From positions 868,001 to 932,000 of the forward strand of contig CBDEUB010000002.1 of assembly GCA_965243145.1 (NCBI GenBank): 64,000 bases of DNA, given 5' to 3'. This document shows, piece by piece, positions 34,075-41,209 of this stretch (position 1 is its first letter; each line of letters starts with the position of its first letter). A program made the translations under genes and the position numbers. The notes below the pieces were generated by a model that was not told the origin of the DNA, did no database searches, and saw only the letters and a program-made list of their open reading frames with translations. Source of the stretch: CBDBLK01 sp965243145 (lineage in GTDB: Bacteria > Bdellovibrionota > Bacteriovoracia > Bacteriovoracales > Bacteriovoracaceae).

Positions 34075-35220
34075 ATGAAAATATTAAGGCCCATCGCTTT
34101 GCTCTCGTTTTTGGCCCTATTGATGGGGGGATTGTATTGGCCCTTATCCCGCCTGTCCAACCCCGTGCAAACCGGCACCCCCCTGCCCTATGTTTTGCGC
34201 GCCAACTACGCCGGCGAGGCCCGCCGGGCGGAAAAGAGCAATATTTTGCTGGTAGGGGATCGCCTGGGGGCCAAACTGGCCCCGTTTCTGGACGCCCTGG
34301 TGCGGGAGACGCAAGGCCGGTTGGCCGAACCCCTCACCGTCTACAACTGGGCCAGGGAGGGGGAGGGCCTGCACCGCACACTCGCCAAAATCAAATCCCT
34401 ACGGCGCATGCCCGAGGTGATCATCTACCACGGCGGCAGTCAAGAATTTTTTGAACAGCGCCTGATGCCACAATTCTACCCTGCGATTCTCTCCAACTAC
34501 CAGGCCCATCAAAACCCGAAGAATCGCGAACTCATAAAATCTTGGGGCCAATTATCAAAATTTATTTATACTCCCCACCCTCGCGTCCAATTGAAGCAGA
34601 CCTATTCCCCACTGAGCAAGGCCCGCCCCCACCAACAAAACCAGCGCATGATGGAACTGACCTACCTCACCTTTAGCGCCGAATACCGCGAATTTGTCGA
34701 GGGCCTCAAACGGCGACGGGCCAAGGTGATCGTCATTCCCCCCGCCCACAACCTGGATGTCGCTCCCCGGGCCACATGCCAAAATTCCTCCACCGGGGAA
34801 CAGAGGGAGCGCATTGAGGCCATAGTCGAACACATCCGCGGCGGGCGCGCCCCCGCCGCCATCCCCCAACTGCAAGACATTCTGTCCCGTTCCCATGGCA
34901 ATGCCCTGGCCTATTACTGGCTCGGGCAGGCACTCAAACATACAGGCCACTTCAAAGATGCCAAATCGCTGCTCTACCGGGCGATGCTGTTCGACTGTTG
35001 GCCATTCCGGGGCAATATGATTTTTAACCGCATCCAAACCCAACTGGCCGAGCAAGGCCAATTCCAGGTGATCGATTTCAACCGCCTGGTCAACCGGAAA
35101 TTCGGCCAGCGGGATTCTTCCCAAACGCTCTTTGCCGACGACATTTTTCCGCGGGACATTTTTTACCGCCAACTGGTTCAAGGCCTTATCAAGAAAGTGG
35201 AGAATATCCTCAAAATTTAA
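34075..35220 (+). CDS. Exported SGNH-like hydrolase candidate with TPR-like segment
   Basis: The N-terminal hydrophobic segment IALLSFLALLMGGLYWPL is a signal anchor. NILLVGDRLGAKLAPFL resembles block I of SGNH/GDSL proteins with the nucleophile Ser absent (GDR instead of GDS), and VIIYHGGSQEFFEQRLMPQF resembles a later block. Residues about 245-310 (GGRAPAAIPQLQDILSR, NALAYYWLGQALKHTGHFKD, AKSLLYRAMLFD) look like TPR units. The end LFADDIFPRDIFYRQLVQGL sits where SGNH enzymes have D-x-x-H, but no His is present. Either a non-catalytic relative or a different fold; I cannot assign a substrate. Confidence 0.5.
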   Translation: MKILRPIALLSFLALLMGGLYWPLSRLSNPVQTGTPLPYVLRANYAGEARRAEKSNILLVGDRLGAKLAPFLDALVRETQGRLAEPLTVYNWAREGEGLHRTLAKIKSLRRMPEVIIYHGGSQEFFEQRLMPQFYPAILSNYQAHQNPKNRELIKSWGQLSKFIYTPHPRVQLKQTYSPLSKARPHQQNQRMMELTYLTFSAEYREFVEGLKRRRAKVIVIPPAHNLDVAPRATCQNSSTGEQRERIEAIVEHIRGGRAPAAIPQLQDILSRSHGNALAYYWLGQALKHTGHFKDAKSLLYRAMLFDCWPFRGNMIFNRIQTQLAEQGQFQVIDFNRLVNRKFGQRDSSQTLFADDIFPRDIFYRQLVQGLIKKVENILKI

Positions 35221-35234
35221 CAGCGAGGTTTAAC

Positions 35235-35750
35235 ATGAACGAGATCGACACCACCAAGACAGAAGTCAACACGGAAAAGAGCAGGGAAATAACCACCTTT
35301 CACCTCAAGGCCGGGGAATTGCTCTTTTCGACGGGAGAGGAGAACACCAGTCTCTTTTTCGTGCAATCGGGGAAACTGCTCACTTTCGTCAACGACAAAA
35401 CCAGAATCACCCCACTGGCCTACATAGAAAAGGGGCAGTACCTGGGGGAAATGAGTTTTTTCGACGGGATGCCCTGTTCGGCCAATGTCATTTGTGTGGA
35501 GGATTGCATCCTCTTCAAAGTCTGCTTTGCCCACCTGGAACAAGAGTGCCCCCGCTGGCTCATCACCATCGCCAACAGCATCAGCTCCAAATTGAGAAAG
35601 GCGGGAGAACTGATCCGCCAAAAAGGCATCCGCCGAAAAAATGTCCAAGGAGTTGCTCCCTTGAGCATTGACGACCAAAGATTTTATTACCAGGCGCTGC
35701 TCACACACCAGGAACAATACCCACGGGGACGCCAACACGAAGAAGGTTAG
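35235..35750 (+). CDS. Cyclic-nucleotide-binding-domain protein without HTH
   Basis: 171 residues holding a single CRP-type sensor barrel: FHLKAGELLFSTGEENTSLF, FVQSGKLLTFV, YIEKGQYLGEMSFFDGMPCS (the phosphate-binding cassette, with E in GEMSF but SA for the usual R-S), ANVICVEDCILFKV, then a helix like the CRP dimer helix. It ends without a DNA-binding domain, so it is not a typical transcription factor; proteins of this size may regulate by protein contact. Lies 14 bp after the SGNH-like gene. Its stop overlaps the convergent dus stop. Confidence 0.75.
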   Translation: MNEIDTTKTEVNTEKSREITTFHLKAGELLFSTGEENTSLFFVQSGKLLTFVNDKTRITPLAYIEKGQYLGEMSFFDGMPCSANVICVEDCILFKVCFAHLEQECPRWLITIANSISSKLRKAGELIRQKGIRRKNVQGVAPLSIDDQRFYYQALLTHQEQYPRGRQHEEG

Positions 35751-36868
35751 CCGTGTCCCCCGGCCATAAAAGGCCGTTGCCAGTCGAGTTCTTTGACGGT
35801 ATTTTCCCCTTCCGCCAATCGGTTGAAATAATCCTGCGCACACTGCAAGACCTCCCCCGCACCAGCGCTTTCAAAGAGGGCCTGCCGAAACTGGGCGGCA
35901 CCGGGAAACCCGGCCACCAACCAGGCCACCAGCTTTCTGAGGGCGACAAAAGTGTGGCGCTGTCCGCGGGCCAATGCAGCGGGGCCATCCCAGTTTTCCA
36001 AGAGCTGGGCATAGGCGCGAGTAACTTCCCAGTAGTCCAGGGGGCCAAAGGGCGAGGCCTCTCCCTCGGCCAAAAAACTCTCCAAAAAAATAAAGGGAGA
36101 GCGCAGGCACCCCCGCCCCAACATGAGGGCCTGGCAACTGGTGTCCCCTAGGCGTCGGCGCGCTTGGTGGGGCGAGTGCAAATCGCCGTTGCCCACGACG
36201 GGAAGGGGCGACTCCTGGGCCAAATCTTCGATCAAACGCCAGTCCGCCTGGCCACGATAGGCCTGGGCGCGGGTGCGCCCGTGAATGGCGACAAATTCGA
36301 TGCCCTCGGCACGGGCAATGCCGATCACCTGGTGGGCGTTGATGGAACAATCGTCCCAACCGGTGCGGATTTTAATGCTCAGGGGAACCCGCAAGGCCTT
36401 TTTTATGCGGGTAAAAAAGCGCCCCAACTGGGAGGTGTCTTTTAGCAATGCAGAGCCGGCCCCCTTGGTGACCACTTTCCTCACCGGACAACCCATGTTG
36501 ATGTCAATAAAAGAGGGGCCAAATTCCTGGGCCACCTGCGCCGCTCGGGCCATGGCGTCGGCACACTCTCCAAAAAGTTGGATGCCCACCCTTTCCTCCC
36601 GCGGATGGAGGCGCAACATGCGCCGGGTTCTCTCTGCCCCATAGTTGATCCCGTGGCAAGAGATCAATTCGCTGACGCCGCCGCCGCAACCCAACTCCTG
36701 CATGAGCAGGCGAAAAGGTGCCGCACAGATCGCCGACATGGGGGCCAAAATCAGGGGCGAGGCAAAGGGCAACGCCCCCAGGGTGACTGGCCGCCGCCGC
36801 TCTTTGATCCGGTCGATCTTGCCCTGCAACTGAGGCGAAAAAAGGCCCAGGGGGGTTGTTTTTTTCAT
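35747..36868 (-). CDS. dus: tRNA-dihydrouridine synthase
   Basis: FMN enzyme reducing uridines in tRNA. Barrel motifs: ILAPMSAICAAPFRLLMQEL, FGPSFIDINMGCPVRKVV (catalytic Cys), GSALLKDTSQL, PLSIKIRTGWD, FVAIHGRTRAQAYRGQADW, PVVGNGDLHS and ALMLGRGCLRSPFIF. Resembles DusB most. 373 residues. Start ATG 36868 with GAAGGAC upstream; a TTG six codons earlier is possible. Divergent from ffh across a region of TATATGTAAA boxes. Confidence 0.92.
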   Translation of the reverse strand: MKKTTPLGLFSPQLQGKIDRIKERRRPVTLGALPFASPLILAPMSAICAAPFRLLMQELGCGGGVSELISCHGINYGAERTRRMLRLHPREERVGIQLFGECADAMARAAQVAQEFGPSFIDINMGCPVRKVVTKGAGSALLKDTSQLGRFFTRIKKALRVPLSIKIRTGWDDCSINAHQVIGIARAEGIEFVAIHGRTRAQAYRGQADWRLIEDLAQESPLPVVGNGDLHSPHQARRRLGDTSCQALMLGRGCLRSPFIFLESFLAEGEASPFGPLDYWEVTRAYAQLLENWDGPAALARGQRHTFVALRKLVAWLVAGFPGAAQFRQALFESAGAGEVLQCAQDYFNRLAEGENTVKELDWQRPFMAGGHG

Positions 36869-36935
36869 GCTGTCCTTCTCGCTCAAGGCCGCCAGGGCGT
36901 CAATACGGGCCTCTTTTTCTAGGAATCTGCGAAGT

Positions 36936-37016
36936 TTATATGCAAATTTCTTTACATATAGATTTTTATATGTAAAAATTTTCGTGTTTCTTTACATATA
37001 GATTTTTTTACATAGG
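36936..37016. promoter_or_regulatory. Cluster of five TATATGTAAA-type boxes between dus and ffh
   Basis: TATATGCAAA (about 36938), TTTACATATA (36951-36960), TATATGTAAA (36967-36976), TTTACATATA (36991-37000) and a partial TTTACATA (about 37008). The stretch TTTCTTTACATATAGATTTT occurs twice, exactly 40 bp apart. Boxes 2 and 3 form a dyad. The layout suggests a multi-site operator for the divergent pair; the regulator is unknown. Confidence 0.5.
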
Positions 37017-37135
37017 AAAGAAAAGCTGAATTTTTGACCTGATCACACCTCAATAAAAACTAGACTCTTCTCCCCGCATCCCCTATTATGCGTCAATCGC
37101 CCACCCGCAAGGCCACGAACCGCAAGGGGTTTGCC

Positions 37136-38602
37136 ATGTTCGACTCACTGAGTGAAAAATTTGCCCACGCCTTTAGGGCATTGCAAGGCAATAACAAAAT
37201 TTCACCCTCCAATATTGAGGCCACCCTCAAGGAAATCCGCGGGTCGCTCCTGGAGGCCGATGTCAATTTTCGGGTGGTGAAGGAGTTTACCGCCGCCGTC
37301 CGCGAAAGGGCCATGGGGGAGGAAGTTCTCCAGGGAGTCAGTCCCGGGGAACAATTTATCAAAATTGTCCAGGACGAGTTGGCGCGGGTCATGGGGCAGG
37401 CCCACCAAGGTCTCGACCTCGACCGCCCCAAACCCCTTCCCATTTTGGTGGTGGGCCTCAACGGACAGGGCAAAACCACCTTTGCCGCCAAACTGGCCCT
37501 GCACCTCAAAGAGAAGCACAAGCAATCGGTTCTCCTCGTCCCCGCCGACACTTTCAGGCCGGCCGCCAAAGAACAATTGGCCACCCTGGCGGAAAAAGTG
37601 GGGGTCGATTTTTTCGACAGCAATCTGGCACACCACCCCCGCCACATTGCCGCCGTGGCCATGGGCCAGGCCAAGCGCGAACACCGGGACATAGTGATCA
37701 TCGATACTGCTGGCCGCCTGCATGTGGATGACGGGTTGATGAAACAAATGGTGGAAATCAAGCGCGCGGTGGCCAGTTATGGCCCCGAAGTTCTGATGGT
37801 GGCGGACGCCATGACTGGCCAGGAGGCGGTCACCGTGGCCAAACACTTCCATGCAGCAGTGCAGTTGAACGGCGTGGCCCTGTCCAAAATGGACTCCGAC
37901 GCCCGCGGTGGAGCGGCCCTCTCCATCCGCCATGTCACCGGCGTCCCCATCAAATACCTCTCCACCGGCGAAAAAATGCAGGATTTGGAACTCTTCCACC
38001 CCGACCGCCTGGCCGGCCGCATTTTGGACAAGGGGGATGTGGTTTCCCTGGTGGAAAAGGCCCAAGCGGCCATCGACGAGCGCGAAGCAGACAACATGAT
38101 GAAGCGCATAGAAAAGGGCCAATTCAGCGTGGAAGACCTGATGAAGCAAATGGATATTATGAAGGGGCTGGGTAACCTGTCCTCGGTGCTCAAAATGTTG
38201 CCGGGGATGGGAGGGGCCTTGCGCAAATTGGGTGACTTAACCCCTGCCGACAACGAAATCAAGCGCATCCGGGTGCTCATCGACTCCATGACTTACACAG
38301 AGCGAAAAAACTATAAAATCATCAAATCTTCCCGTATGGAACGCATTGCCAAAGGCTCTGGCCACGACTTGAAGACGGTGCGCAACTTTCTCGATAATTT
38401 TGGCCAAATGGAAAAAGTGATGGGAAGTATCAAACACATTATGCGTGGCGGAGGGCCAACCAGTTTGGCCAACCTGTACCGGGGAATCAAAAGTGGCAAG
38501 GGAGGGGGCAAGAAGAGCAAAGTTGGCCCCCAACTCGCCGGAGTTCCCAAACGCAAAAAAGGCAAGGGCCGCGGCCCCTGGGGCGGAGGGTTTTTCCGCT
38601 GA
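37136..38602 (+). CDS. ffh: Signal recognition particle protein
   Basis: SRP54 GTPase that binds signal peptides through its M domain. N-domain MFDSLSEKFAHAFRALQG; G1 VVGLNGQGKTTFAAKLAL (Gln where Ser/Gly is usual); PADTFRPAAKEQL; IIDTAGRLHVDD; ALSKMDSDARGGAAL; VPIKYLSTGEKMQDLELFHP. M domain with FSVEDLMKQMDIMKGLG and LPGMGGALRKL, then ERIAKGSGHDLKTVRNFLDN. The basic tail KRKKGKGRGPWGGGFFR is unusual. Start set at ATG 37136 from homology; the frame is open 16 codons further up. Confidence 0.96.
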   Translation: MFDSLSEKFAHAFRALQGNNKISPSNIEATLKEIRGSLLEADVNFRVVKEFTAAVRERAMGEEVLQGVSPGEQFIKIVQDELARVMGQAHQGLDLDRPKPLPILVVGLNGQGKTTFAAKLALHLKEKHKQSVLLVPADTFRPAAKEQLATLAEKVGVDFFDSNLAHHPRHIAAVAMGQAKREHRDIVIIDTAGRLHVDDGLMKQMVEIKRAVASYGPEVLMVADAMTGQEAVTVAKHFHAAVQLNGVALSKMDSDARGGAALSIRHVTGVPIKYLSTGEKMQDLELFHPDRLAGRILDKGDVVSLVEKAQAAIDEREADNMMKRIEKGQFSVEDLMKQMDIMKGLGNLSSVLKMLPGMGGALRKLGDLTPADNEIKRIRVLIDSMTYTERKNYKIIKSSRMERIAKGSGHDLKTVRNFLDNFGQMEKVMGSIKHIMRGGGPTSLANLYRGIKSGKGGGKKSKVGPQLAGVPKRKKGKGRGPWGGGFFR

Positions 38603-38690
38603 ACTGCGAGAGGATGTGAAGTGTGAGCGACGACTTGACTTCTGGGGAAATGAAAACTATTCTGGGCAACATTCAAACGGGAGTTTTGAT

Positions 38691-38939
38691 ATGGTAGTCA
38701 TTCGATTGGCCAGAGGGGGTAGGGCGCGCCGGCCCGTGTACACCATTGTGGCGGCCGATTCTCGCTGTCCCCGGGACGGGCGTTTTCTCGACCGCCTCGG
38801 GCAATATGGCCCCGACTGGCCAAAGGGCAGCGAATTAAAGGGCGTTAAAACCGAACTGATAAAGAGTTGGGTGGGCAAGGGTGCCATCATAAGCGATACG
38901 GTTCGCTCTTTGCTCAAAAGGAATCAAATCCAACTCTAG
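38691..38939 (+). CDS. rpsP: Ribosomal protein bS16
   Basis: 82 residues: MVVIRLARGGRARRPVYTIV and ADSRCPRDGRFLDRLGQYGP are the bS16 signature; the C-terminal part (ELIKSWVGKGAIISDTVRSL) is the usual helix. Start ATG with GGGAG upstream. Downstream of ffh and upstream of khpA, as in many bacteria. Confidence 0.95.
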   Translation: MVVIRLARGGRARRPVYTIVAADSRCPRDGRFLDRLGQYGPDWPKGSELKGVKTELIKSWVGKGAIISDTVRSLLKRNQIQL

Positions 38940-38977
38940 GCCGTCACATTTCTGCAACTCAAACGAGTGAGGGGCCA

Positions 38978-39220
38978 ATGGGCGAACTGGGCAAATTGAT
39001 CGAATATTTGGCGAAGTCTCTAGTGGACAACCCCGACGAAGTTGAAGTCAGGGAAATTACCGGAGAGCAAACCACCGTCGTTGAACTCAAAGTCAACAAG
39101 GGCGACCTGGGCAAAGTCATCGGCAAGCAAGGGCGTATGGCCAAGGCCATGCGAACCCTCCTCAGCGCCATTTCCACCAAGCTCAAAAAGCGCGCCGTTC
39201 TGGAAATTATCGAACAATAA
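38978..39220 (+). CDS. khpA: KH-domain RNA-binding protein
   Basis: 80 residues, a single KH domain: LIEYLAKSLVDNPDEVEV, ELKVNKGDLGKVIGKQGRM with the RNA-contacting GKxGxx loop, and AKAMRTLLSAISTKLKKRA. Binds small RNAs and mRNAs together with KhpB in other bacteria. GAGG precedes the ATG. The genes usually next in this cluster (rimM, trmD, rplS) do not follow; an unrelated membrane protein does. Confidence 0.92.
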   Translation: MGELGKLIEYLAKSLVDNPDEVEVREITGEQTTVVELKVNKGDLGKVIGKQGRMAKAMRTLLSAISTKLKKRAVLEIIEQ

Positions 39221-39230
39221 GGAGAAACCC

Positions 39231-39836
39231 GTGACCCCACTGCGGAAACTGGCCGTCGCTTTGATTCTCATGTGGCCAGTGTGGGCCACCTACGCTGCGG
39301 TTTTCCTGGTAGATGAAAACGGCCGGCCGCGCTGCCGGATGGGCCAGATGGAAGCGGCCAACTTTCCCGCTGTACACTTACAAGAAGCGGACGGCATCGA
39401 ATATTTGCGGGAGTGCGATCAAAACGACGCCCTCTACGCCGGCATGGTGCTCGATCTTAAGGCCACTTCAAAGTCGATTCTAGCGGCGGAAATTCCGAGT
39501 GGCCTAGGCCTCATCCTTTCCCGCGGTTCTACTCTGATCATTCCACTGGTGCCGGGATGCCTGGCGGGCCTGCTCGGAAGCGGCGGGATGCTCCACCGTA
39601 TCGTCGGCAAATGGCCAGCGGAAATCGCCCTTTTGGCGGGAACCGCCGGCGGTTCCCTGTGGGGCGTGGCCCTCTACGACAACCTCTTTCCCCCCGCCAC
39701 CTCCACCACCGCCAAAGCGGTCAGGCGCACCTCCCTCAAACGGCTGGGCCTTTTTACCCTGGCCGGACTGGGGTTCAATGTTCTGTGCCGTAAAGTTTCG
39801 GTGGGGAGAGGCGGGGAACCACCACCGGAGTCATAG
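39231..39836 (+). CDS. Membrane protein, paralogue of the gene at 651-1538
   Basis: 201 residues from a GTG start with GGAGA upstream, 10 bp after khpA. The signal segment LRKLAVALILMWPVWATYAA is followed by VDENGRPRCRMGQ and EYLRECDQNDALYAGMVLDL, both shared in order with the protein at 651-1538. Two hydrophobic regions follow (LIIPLVPGCLAGLLGSGG, IALLAGTAGGSLWGVALY) and a basic tail. The pattern predicts an exported N-terminal domain with a possible disulfide (PRC...REC) and two membrane spans. No known family recognised. Confidence 0.65.
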   Translation: MTPLRKLAVALILMWPVWATYAAVFLVDENGRPRCRMGQMEAANFPAVHLQEADGIEYLRECDQNDALYAGMVLDLKATSKSILAAEIPSGLGLILSRGSTLIIPLVPGCLAGLLGSGGMLHRIVGKWPAEIALLAGTAGGSLWGVALYDNLFPPATSTTAKAVRRTSLKRLGLFTLAGLGFNVLCRKVSVGRGGEPPPES

Positions 39837-39843
39837 AAAAAAG

Positions 39844-39902
39844 GCAACTGGCGGCCTTAAAGAACCTGCGGGTTTCAAATAAAAGGAAACTCTACCAGTT
39901 GC
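39844..39902. other. Closed stem-loop structure after the membrane-protein gene
   Basis: The 8-bp outer stem GCAACTGG/CCAGTTGC encloses an inner stem GGGTTTC/GAAACTC with an A-rich loop. It begins 8 nt after the stop codon. It could be a terminator without a T-tract, or part of a small RNA; it does not fit a tRNA. Confidence 0.4.
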
Positions 39903-39920
39903 GTGATCACCTCCCATTAT

Positions 39921-39951
39921 AGGCCCCCCACTGGAAAAATTCAAGGGGCCT
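39921..39951. terminator. Terminator-like hairpin between convergent genes
   Basis: AGGCCCC (39921-39927) pairs with GGGGCCT (39945-39951), loop 17 nt. It lies just past the stop of the minus-strand gene at 39965 and could terminate both directions. Confidence 0.45.
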
Positions 39952-39964
39952 TACAGAAAAACCT

Positions 39965-40348
39965 CTACGGCAAACAAACCCAATCCCACAGGCCCGGTTC
40001 CCAAAAAGAGAATCCGAAAAGGTCTTCTATCAGAATCCACCCCTTAATGTCCCGGTCGTCCCTCGACTGAACCAATAACCACAAATTCGGCGTTTTACCG
40101 CAACAAAACTTCTCGACAAAATGCACCATGATCTCAAAATGTTCCCCCAGAGGAACGCTCCCCACTTCCTCTCCCCGTATCCACCCGAAATATCCGGCGA
40201 CGGGGGCCTTGCTATAGAGCACCAGTTGCGTCTTGGCCTTGGCCACAAGTTCCGAACAATCCACCGGAGATTCCACTTGGCCCAGTGAGTGCACCACCAA
40301 AAAGGGCAGACAAAAAATAAAAAAGACTGGCCACCTGTTCTTCATCAC
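39965..40348 (-). CDS. Small exported SH3-like protein
   Basis: 127 residues. The N-terminus NRWPVFFIFCLPFLVVHSLG is a signal peptide. The mature part has PVAGYFGWIRGEEVGSVPLG, HFEIMVHFVEKFCCGK and LWLLVQSRDDRDIKGWILIE, the last resembling the closing strand of bacterial SH3 domains (W-x-x-V...GWI). Four cysteines could form disulfides in the periplasm. Function unknown. GGAGGTTGTG precedes the start. Same strand as rsmJ but downstream of it. Confidence 0.55.
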   Translation of the reverse strand: MMKNRWPVFFIFCLPFLVVHSLGQVESPVDCSELVAKAKTQLVLYSKAPVAGYFGWIRGEEVGSVPLGEHFEIMVHFVEKFCCGKTPNLWLLVQSRDDRDIKGWILIEDLFGFSFWEPGLWDWVCLP

Positions 40349-40378
40349 AACCTCCTTGCAATGTTGCCCATATTCGCA

Positions 40379-41140
40379 TTAGCGCAAATACTTGTCCAGG
40401 CGCAAAGTTTTGCCCTTCCACTGGGCATTGACCGAGGGGTGCAAGGGGGGCGAGAAGGGGCCGCGCTTGACCACCACAAAAGGGCAGCGCTCCCACAACT
40501 TGAGAAAAGACGCAGAAGCGTCATCTTCGTCTGCGGGGCCGAGCAACTGCTTTAACATTTCCATTTCCTTGCGTCCGCGGGCGGAGTGCTTGCGGCCGAG
40601 AGAGGGGTACATGGGGTCGTAGAAGATGCGATCAAAGGGAATGTCGCAAAAGGCCCCGGCACTCTCTCCAAAGGCCAGGTGAAATCGGCCCCCCGCCCAC
40701 AAGGCGTCGGGATGGCCCGACTGCCGCCAACGCTCCAGGGCATCCCACAAAAGGGCAAAGATCAGCGGGTGGCGCTCAGTGGCGTAGACTTCCTGCCGCC
40801 AGTACAAGAGCAACAGGGCATCCCGCGCTGTGCCTAAACTGGCATCCAAAATTTTACAAGTGTGATCCCTGTCCAATCCCAGCGCTTTTCCCAGGGGGGT
40901 TTTGCGCACGATGGGCGCGCGCTTTTGCCAGCGCTCCCACTCCGCCGCAAAATTGGGCCGCCACAGGCCCTCCCGGTGGGCCAAATAGGGGCCGTCTTGC
41001 GTCCACCACAAATGGCCAGATTTTGGCCCCGCATCTGAAATGTGCCCCCGCCAATCTACACCCTCCAAAGATGGAAGCTGTGGCCCATCCGCGGAAGGCG
41101 GCCAGGGGGTTTGGGGGGCGCGGTAGACAGTGCACAACAT
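40379..41140 (-). CDS. rsmJ: 16S rRNA (guanine-1516-N2) methyltransferase
   Basis: Class I methyltransferase. ILDASLGTARDALLLLYWRQ is the SAM-binding loop, VYATERHPLIFALLWDALER the following strand-helix, DRIFYDPMYPSLGRKHSARG the catalytic DPMYP motif typical of RsmJ, then KEMEMLKQLLGPADED and FVVVKRGPFSPPL. 253 residues. Start MLCTVYRAPQ chosen because the frame extends far upstream only as antisense to gcvP. Divergent from gcvP. Confidence 0.85.
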   Translation of the reverse strand: MLCTVYRAPQTPWPPSADGPQLPSLEGVDWRGHISDAGPKSGHLWWTQDGPYLAHREGLWRPNFAAEWERWQKRAPIVRKTPLGKALGLDRDHTCKILDASLGTARDALLLLYWRQEVYATERHPLIFALLWDALERWRQSGHPDALWAGGRFHLAFGESAGAFCDIPFDRIFYDPMYPSLGRKHSARGRKEMEMLKQLLGPADEDDASASFLKLWERCPFVVVKRGPFSPPLHPSVNAQWKGKTLRLDKYLR

Positions 41141-41209
41141 TCGGCGAAGATAGTCATGCCTTCGCCAAAAGGCCAGGGGCGTGGTAAAAAAACCATCGGA
41201 GATATTCCC

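Noticed and set aside
39844..39902. tRNA-like gene
   Set aside because: It has a closing stem and one inner hairpin but no anticodon arm, no T-loop sequence and no CCA.
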